From: JALYGK01 sp036259835
GTDB lineage: Bacteria > Actinomycetota > UBA4738
DNA: 29,112 bases
NCBI GenBank assembly: GCA_036259835.1
Contig: DATABA010000154.1
Coordinates: 1 to 29,112 of the forward strand
Reading direction: 5' to 3'
The position numbers and the translations under genes are program-made. Numbering within the stretch: position 1 is the stretch's first letter; the number at the start of each line of letters is the position of its first letter. Positions 24,714-29,112 of this stretch are shown piece by piece. The notes under the pieces are model-generated. The model saw only the letters and a list, made by a program, of their open reading frames with translations. It had not been told where the DNA came from and did not search any database.

Positions 24714-26102
24714 TTAGCGCTCCCGATAGCGCCGAAGAACCTGTGCGAAGTCTGGTGGGAGCGTTCGCGGCCGCGGCCCCAGCGCACCGCGCGCCAACGC
24801 ATCGACCATCCCTCCGCTCGAACCGGGGTCGAGCGCGGCCGCGAGAAGCGCCTGGCGTTCGCTGTCCGACGTCGGCTCCGCCTCGGACCTGCCCGACAAA
24901 GAAGTGGATGCTGGTTGGAACCCTGTCGTGGGTGTCGGTTCGGTGGCGTCGGCGCCGGGGAGCACCAGCAGGCTGTTGACGATGGGGCGCTCGGAACCGT
25001 CCGATGGGCGGTTCATGATCGTCCCGTTCACGACCATGGTGCTCGAACCTCCGCCGTCGAGGTTCATGGCGTCGGTCGCTCCGAGCCATTTGAACAGCTG
25101 GGCGAACTCGACCAGTGTGTAGCCGATGGACCATCCGGTTCGCCGGCCATCAACAACCACGAGGAGGATCTTGCCGTCAGCACGCCGCCCAACGCCGGTC
25201 CGTGGGTGGCGCTTACACAGATCCGCATCGCAGCTCGTCGCTACGACGCTCCCACCTTGCATGAGCATGGGGACCCCACCCATGATTTCGACGATCCCTG
25301 GCCACTTGAACGACCAAAGGAGCCGGATCGTTTCGCCGGTACTGAGAGTCTTTAGCTGGTTTCCCTGCGAAGTCCCCGGCCTTGCCGCAAGGACCATACC
25401 CTGCCCCGGCGTCAATGGTGTTGACTGGCACACTGCCTGCGCCACGCTGAACTCCATTCCGAGTCCCGTTCCCGCCCACGCCAACGCGGATGTGGGCGAG
25501 AGCTTCGCGTAGCAGCTCGAACTTGGTGGGGTCGCGAAGGTCCCCGCCGCAGGGGTGTAGGCGGCGATCTCTCCACTAGCGGGGGTGGAGTAGTTCCATT
25601 TCTTGATTGCCCACCGTTCGTTCGAATCGACCTCGACCATGCTGGTCGAGAACGTGGTCCCCCCGACAAACGACTGCGTCTCGTCCTTCTTGATGGCGAA
25701 GTTTCGAGGACCTCCGAGGACCGGACGGATCTTCAGGTCACCGTCTTCGGCATATCCATATGAAGGGCGGCCGGAGAACGCTCCGAAGTCGCCGTTGACC
25801 GCCGCGACGGCACCGTGGCGGGAAGCCATGCTGCTTGTCTTCTCGACGTGCCCGAGCTGGTCGTTTGCCAAGGCCACATCCATTGTGACCGCCTGGGACG
25901 GTGTGACCGTGAGGACGAATATGCGGCGGGGCCCCTGTGAGTCCTTGATCGCCCTATAGGCGAGACCTGGAGCGATTTGAGCCGAAGTGAGCACGGTGTA
26001 ACGGCTCGCCGCAGCGCTTTTCGTGATGGGAAACAGTGCAAGCGATGTCAAGAGCAGAGCAACCGCAAGGAGGGGGCGAACGAACGACGGGCGCGTGTTC
26101 AT
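24714..26102 (-). CDS. Secreted phosphodiester glycosidase family protein (NAGPA-like)
   Basis: 462 residues. The N-terminus MNTRPSFVRPLLAVALLLTS and onward is a signal peptide with likely cleavage near the Ala-Ala-Ala-Ser at about 30-33. Mature-domain motifs of the PF09992 family are present: VAAVNGDFGAFSGRPSYG, RHPRTGVG (about 298-305) and MNLDGGGSSTMVVNG (about 346-360). Members include the uncovering enzyme that removes GlcNAc from phosphodiesters and bacterial cell-wall or exopolysaccharide proteins. Residues beyond about 385 form a Pro/Thr/Ser-rich tail of unknown role. I start at ATG 26102 instead of ATG 26111, because the upstream promoter places the transcript start between them. It is divergent from the VOC gene. 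Confidence 0.85.
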   Translation of the reverse strand: MNTRPSFVRPLLAVALLLTSLALFPITKSAAASRYTVLTSAQIAPGLAYRAIKDSQGPRRIFVLTVTPSQAVTMDVALANDQLGHVEKTSSMASRHGAVAAVNGDFGAFSGRPSYGYAEDGDLKIRPVLGGPRNFAIKKDETQSFVGGTTFSTSMVEVDSNERWAIKKWNYSTPASGEIAAYTPAAGTFATPPSSSCYAKLSPTSALAWAGTGLGMEFSVAQAVCQSTPLTPGQGMVLAARPGTSQGNQLKTLSTGETIRLLWSFKWPGIVEIMGGVPMLMQGGSVVATSCDADLCKRHPRTGVGRRADGKILLVVVDGRRTGWSIGYTLVEFAQLFKWLGATDAMNLDGGGSSTMVVNGTIMNRPSDGSERPIVNSLLVLPGADATEPTPTTGFQPASTSLSGRSEAEPTSDSERQALLAAALDPGSSGGMVDALARGALGPRPRTLPPDFAQVLRRYRER

Positions 26103-26111
26103 GAACGACAT

Positions 26112-26140
26112 AGGTTACGTATCGGCGGAAAGGAATACAA
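26112..26140 (-). promoter_or_regulatory. Promoter of the phosphodiester glycosidase gene; decides the start codon
   Basis: On the minus strand TTGTAT (26135-26140) and TAACCT (26112-26117) are separated by exactly 17 bases. Transcription should begin 6-8 bases after the -10 box, which is past ATG 26111 and just before ATG 26102. The message would then be leaderless or nearly so from 26102. Confidence 0.5.
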
Positions 26141-26154
26141 GAAAACGGCTCTGG

Positions 26155-26160
26155 TAGAGT
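26155..26160 (+). promoter_or_regulatory. Candidate -10 box of the VOC protein gene
   Basis: TAGAGT (TANNNT) ends 9 bases before ATG 26170, giving a leaderless or near-leaderless message. No ribosome binding site and no clear -35 are visible. It lies back to back with the promoter of the glycosidase gene. Confidence 0.4.
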
Positions 26161-26169
26161 TCGGCGTCC

Positions 26170-26592
26170 ATGGATTTGCGGCTCGAAGTCGTGGTGGTCC
26201 CGGTTTCGGACGTGGAGCGGGCCAAGACCTTCTATTCCGAGAAGGTTGGATTCAACGTGGACGTCGACCAGCGCTTCGGGGACAAGTTCCGGGTGGTCCA
26301 GCTGACGCCGCCGGGCTCGGCGTGTTCGATCACGCTGATGGAGGGGATGGATCCCGGGATGAAGCCTGGCTCGCTGCAAGGTCTTCAGATCACCACCTCC
26401 GATCTCATCGGCGTTCGCGAGGAGCTCCGCCGGCGCGGACTCGAGGTCAGCGAGATCCAAACCGTGGATACGGAGACCGGTGGCTTCGTGCCTCTGGAAG
26501 GCCCTCCCACCACCTTCAACGCCTTCGTGTTCTTCCAGGACCCCGACGGCAACGGCTGGGCCATTCAGCAAGGTCCGACCGAAGCGGCCTAA
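26170..26592 (+). CDS. VOC/glyoxalase family protein
   Basis: 140 residues, one vicinal-oxygen-chelate domain of two beta-alpha-beta-beta-beta halves: VVVVPVSDVERAKTFYSEKVGFNVDVD in the first, then LQITTSDLIGVREELRRRGLEVSEI and NAFVFFQDPDGNGWAIQQ in the second. These proteins include glyoxalases, dioxygenases and antibiotic-binding proteins; the specific reaction cannot be told, and the metal ligands are not all obvious by eye. It ends overlapping the convergent diguanylate cyclase gene by four bases. Cytoplasmic. Confidence 0.87.
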   Translation: MDLRLEVVVVPVSDVERAKTFYSEKVGFNVDVDQRFGDKFRVVQLTPPGSACSITLMEGMDPGMKPGSLQGLQITTSDLIGVREELRRRGLEVSEIQTVDTETGGFVPLEGPPTTFNAFVFFQDPDGNGWAIQQGPTEAA

Positions 26593-28007
26593 GCGCCGTC
26601 GGCGCTATCGACTGAGCTCCGCACTGTCGCGGCGCGCCGCCGCTTCTGTACATACATGTCGGCGTCGGCTTCGGCGACCAGCGTGCTGAGGGGTACGGAC
26701 CGCTTTGGATCAAACGCAGTCCCACCCACACTGATGCTCAGCCTGTAAGGACGCTTGGCTGAACCGTTCAGTTCGTCCAACGCTCGTTCCAGTCTTCGCC
26801 GAACGGCCCCTTCGGCGTCGTCGCCTCCCCACAGGAGGACGGCGAACTCATCGCCGCCGAGCCTGCCGGCCAGGTCGGTTTCCCTAACAGAGTGTTGAAG
26901 GACCGTGGCCGTATCGGTCAATGCTCGGTCGCCTTCGCCGTGGCCCAGGTCGTCATTGATGACTTTCAGGTCGTTCACATCGACGAACAACAGCGTGAGT
27001 GGTGTATGCGTCCTCTTCGCCAATCGAATCTTCTCCTCGGCGTGCATGAGGAACGCCCGTCGGTTCGCCAAGCGAGTGAGGTCGTCGACCAAGGACAGCT
27101 CCTCGAAGCGCTGCGCCATCACGGCGAGCTCTGCTTCCGCTTGCCGTCGCCGAATCAACTGTCCGAGTTGTCGCGCCACGGCAGTCACCGTGTCCACGAA
27201 GCCCTGATCCGCGGGTCGAACCTCATCGAGGAAGAAGGCAAGCGCCGCCACCACCGTTTCGCCGGCGACGATCGGAATCGCAACGGCTGCCCGGAGTCCG
27301 AACCAAGTGGCGAGACGGCGCCGGCGGACAAAGTCCTCATCGCTCTCAACGTCGCTTGCCCAGACAACGCGCTTGGTCTGCGCCGCCCGACCGATGAGGC
27401 CGGCACCCGGGTGAATCTGGATGCGTTCGCTTTGTCGCCTGAAGTCCTCCAGGTCCGGACGTCCCGCGTACCAGGCAGGCACGAAGATGGAGAGGCTCCC
27501 GTGCGAATCAGCGAGCCACGCTTCGGCGTAGGCCCACCCGGCTGAGACGGAGATTTGTGTGAGGGTCTGACGCAGGGCGACGTCGAGATCCGGCGCCTCG
27601 CCGATGGCTTTCGTTACTCGTTGCAGGAGGAGCAGCTCCTCGGACAGCGCCTTCTGCTCCGTGACGTCACGCGCCACGGCGATGATCTCCTGGGTCTCGA
27701 CAAACGGGGTGGCCCGCCATTCCAGCCAGCGGTAACCACCGTTTCTGGTGCGGTACCGGTTTTCGAACCGCAGGGTCTCGACGCCCCGGTTGAGCTGTTC
27801 CACCTCGCGAAGGGTCGCGTTTCGATCCTCGGGGTGAACAAACTCGATGAAGGGTCGGGCCTTGAGCTCGTCGACCGTGTAGCCGAGCGTGGCCTGCCAT
27901 GCCGGGTTGAGCCGCTTGAAATAGCCGTCGAGACCGGCCACGCAGAACAGGTCGAGCGACGACTCGAAGAAAAGCTGGAACTCGTTTTGACCGCCAGGGT
28001 CGGACAT
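26589..28007 (-). CDS. Diguanylate cyclase with PAS, GAF and GGDEF domains
   Basis: 472 residues, no membrane segment. Residues about 8-118 are a PAS domain (LFCVAGLDGYFKRLNPAWQATLGYT and following, ending VARDVTEQKAL). About 125-285 is a GAF domain (HPGAGLIGRAAQTKRVVW, AVAIPIVAGETVVAALAFFL). About 300-460 is a complete cyclase domain: DDLTRLANRRAF, VDVNDLKVINDDLGHGEGD, then GGDEF at 384-388. An inhibitory-site RxxD (RETD, 375-378) sits five residues upstream, so c-di-GMP feedback is expected. It makes c-di-GMP in response to a signal sensed by PAS/GAF; the ligand is unknown. ATG 28007 has the strong site GGGAGGAGGA, which lies in the loop of a 9-bp hairpin (28007-28042). Confidence 0.93.
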   Translation of the reverse strand: MSDPGGQNEFQLFFESSLDLFCVAGLDGYFKRLNPAWQATLGYTVDELKARPFIEFVHPEDRNATLREVEQLNRGVETLRFENRYRTRNGGYRWLEWRATPFVETQEIIAVARDVTEQKALSEELLLLQRVTKAIGEAPDLDVALRQTLTQISVSAGWAYAEAWLADSHGSLSIFVPAWYAGRPDLEDFRRQSERIQIHPGAGLIGRAAQTKRVVWASDVESDEDFVRRRRLATWFGLRAAVAIPIVAGETVVAALAFFLDEVRPADQGFVDTVTAVARQLGQLIRRRQAEAELAVMAQRFEELSLVDDLTRLANRRAFLMHAEEKIRLAKRTHTPLTLLFVDVNDLKVINDDLGHGEGDRALTDTATVLQHSVRETDLAGRLGGDEFAVLLWGGDDAEGAVRRRLERALDELNGSAKRPYRLSISVGGTAFDPKRSVPLSTLVAEADADMYVQKRRRAATVRSSVDSADGA

Positions 28008-28042
28008 CGCCGAACTCCTCCTCCCATGAAAGTGTTCGGCGA
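28007..28042 (-). promoter_or_regulatory. Hairpin presenting the diguanylate cyclase ribosome binding site in its loop
   Basis: In the minus-strand mRNA, CGCCGAAC (28041-28034) pairs perfectly with GTTCGGCG (28015-28008), and the flanking U28042 can pair with the A of the start codon (28007). The 18-base loop holds GGGAGGAGGA. The ribosome binding site is therefore in the loop and the start codon abuts the stem. A perfect stem of this size is not rare by chance in 29 kb, but its placement is striking. Confidence 0.4.
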
Positions 28043-28114
28043 AACGACGAAAAAACTAGATACGCAGAACAGGGGATTGATAAGTCCTCCACGCGATGCG
28101 GACGGACGAAGGTG

Positions 28115-28187
28115 TGGGCCGTGCAGGATTCGAACCCGCGACACGAGGGTTAAAAGCCCCCTGCTCTACCAACTGAGCTAACGGCCC
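28115..28187 (-). tRNA. tRNA-Lys (TTT)
   Basis: A 73-base cloverleaf on the minus strand. Acceptor GGGCCGT pairs with ACGGCCC at the 3' side (rest of strand GCACGGCCC), D-arm AGCTCAGTTGGTAGAGC, anticodon loop CTTTTAA (anticodon TTT), T-arm GCGGGTTCGAATCCTGC. Discriminator A; CCA not encoded. It stands alone, upstream of the diguanylate cyclase gene on the same strand. Confidence 0.95.
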
Positions 28188-28236
28188 AGGCTGACGGGGC
28201 AATTGTCCCAAATCGTTCGGCCGTTCCGCGCAAGGA

Positions 28237-28242
28237 TAGAAT
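28237..28242 (+). promoter_or_regulatory. Candidate -10 box of the amine oxidase gene
   Basis: TAGAAT fits TANNNT and predicts a leader of about 24 nt containing GAGGGGAG before GTG 28273. On the other strand TATCCT (28233-28238) overlaps it and could serve tRNA-Lys, so two divergent promoters may share these bases. No clear -35 for either. Confidence 0.35.
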
Positions 28243-28272
28243 CCGTCGCCGCTGACAACGCCGAGGGGAGAC

Positions 28273-29112
28273 GTGGCGGGAAGAAACTTGAAGACGGAAA
28301 AGCCGAAGCGGGTCGTCGTGATCGGTGCCGGAGTCGCTGGTCTGGTCGCTGGCTACGAGCTCAAGCAGCGGGGACACCAGCCAACGATCCTCGAGGCCCA
28401 GAACCGAGTGGGTGGGCGCATCTACACGCTTCGAAACTTCGCTCCGGGCCTCTACGCGGAGGCCGGCGCCATGCGCATCCCGCGAACCCATCGCCTCACA
28501 CTGGAATACTGCGAGCGCTTCCGTCTGAAGATGCGGACCTTCGTGACCGGCAGCCCGAAGGGTCTGGTCTACGTCGGCGGAAAGCGGATGACCATCGAAG
28601 AAGCGAACGCCGACCCGGAACGACTTCCGTTCGAGCTCGCCGATCATGAGCACGGTCGGACCGCCGACGATCTGTGGCAGGACGCCATCAGCGACATCCG
28701 CGCGCTCTTGGAGCGAGACGGTGACGCCGCCTGGGAAGAAATCGCCCGGCGATACGACCAGTACTCGCTGTACGAGTTCCTGAAGACGAAGGGCTTCTCG
28801 GAACAGGCCATCGAATACTTCGCCATCATGAATTTCGTCGAATCCGATCTGAACAACGCCGTGCTGGAGCTGCTCCGCGAAGACCTCGGCAAGGCCTACA
28901 TGGACATGCAGGAGATCGAGGGCGGCATGGACCTGCTGCCCAACGCCTTCTACGCCGAGCTTCAGCAGGAAGTTCGGCTGGGAGCCGAGGTATATGCGCT
29001 CGACCAGGACGAGCGATCCGTCACGGCGTACTTCAAGACCGAATCAGGACGGTTCTCCGTGACGGCGGACTACGCGATCTGCACCGTTCCCTTTCCGGTA
29101 CTTCGAACGATC
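28273..29112 (+). CDS. FAD-dependent amine oxidase (monoamine / L-amino-acid oxidase type), 3' end outside window
   Basis: The frame is open from GTG 28273 to the window edge, giving 280 codons. The N-terminus has the FAD-binding strand RVVVIGAGVAGLVAGYELKQRG, then ILEAQNRVGGRIYTLR and GLYAEAGAMRIP, the hallmark set of the flavin amine oxidase family (PF01593), closest in look to L-amino-acid oxidases. Full members have about 450-550 residues, so roughly the second half is missing here. No signal peptide precedes the FAD motif, so it is probably cytoplasmic. It oxidises an amine or amino acid and yields peroxide and ammonia; the substrate is unknown. GTG 28273 has GAGGGGAG very close upstream; TTG 28288 is an alternative. 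Confidence 0.85.
   Translation, partial: MAGRNLKTEKPKRVVVIGAGVAGLVAGYELKQRGHQPTILEAQNRVGGRIYTLRNFAPGLYAEAGAMRIPRTHRLTLEYCERFRLKMRTFVTGSPKGLVYVGGKRMTIEEANADPERLPFELADHEHGRTADDLWQDAISDIRALLERDGDAAWEEIARRYDQYSLYEFLKTKGFSEQAIEYFAIMNFVESDLNNAVLELLREDLGKAYMDMQEIEGGMDLLPNAFYAELQQEVRLGAEVYALDQDERSVTAYFKTESGRFSVTADYAICTVPFPVLRTI

Overview
The window looks like chromosomal DNA from a high-GC Gram-positive bacterium, most likely a member of the Actinomycetota and possibly a deep-branching or uncultured lineage. The signs are high GC, many GTG starts, four-base GTGA/ATGA stop-start overlaps, a PurS/PurQ/small-PurL FGAM synthase, a PurF with a propeptide and Fe-S cysteines, tRNAs without encoded CCA, and several genes whose TANNNT -10 box lies only 6-9 nt before the start codon (likely leaderless mRNAs). 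The lineage call is inference; no rRNA or marker placement was possible.

Layout: (1) 1-3482: C-terminal end of a LemA-family gene, a leftward MFS permease, a metallo-beta-lactamase-fold hydrolase, a stand-alone aldolase-like domain of the IolC C-terminal type, and a dodecin-like protein. (2) 3530-16121: a large purine cluster, purA-purD-purE-purB-purC-purS-purQ-purL, then a leftward secreted BNR-repeat (sialidase-fold) gene, then purF-purM. It encodes most steps from PRPP to AMP; purN/purT, purK and purH are not in the window. (3) 16216-18021: a single-domain response regulator, a small leftward hypothetical protein and an AI-2E family permease. (4) 18018-23409: a leftward operon for branched-chain amino-acid breakdown: a leucine/valine dehydrogenase makes 2-oxoacids, and branched-chain oxoacid dehydrogenase E1-alpha, E1-beta and E2 turn them into acyl-CoAs. 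A cobalamin-binding-type protein is tightly coupled at the end. (5) 23560-24378: an unrecognised 272-residue protein with a consensus-like leaderless promoter. (6) 24403-26592: tRNA-Phe, tRNA-Asp and tRNA-Glu (leftward), a secreted phosphodiester-glycosidase-family protein and a VOC/glyoxalase protein. (7) 26589-29112: a PAS-GAF-GGDEF diguanylate cyclase, tRNA-Lys and the first 280 codons of a flavin amine oxidase.

Coding density is very high; the longest gap without a gene is about 150 bases (23410-23559), so no long unexplained stretch exists. I saw no CRISPR array, insertion sequence, phage module or recognisable defence system. Most of the window is housekeeping metabolism. The points most worth a second look are the hairpin that puts the diguanylate cyclase ribosome binding site in a loop, the palindrome at the purF promoter, the recurrent leaderless promoters, the dodecin without its flavin-stacking tryptophan, the orphan IolC C-terminal domain, and the cobalamin-binding gene coupled to the branched-chain operon.
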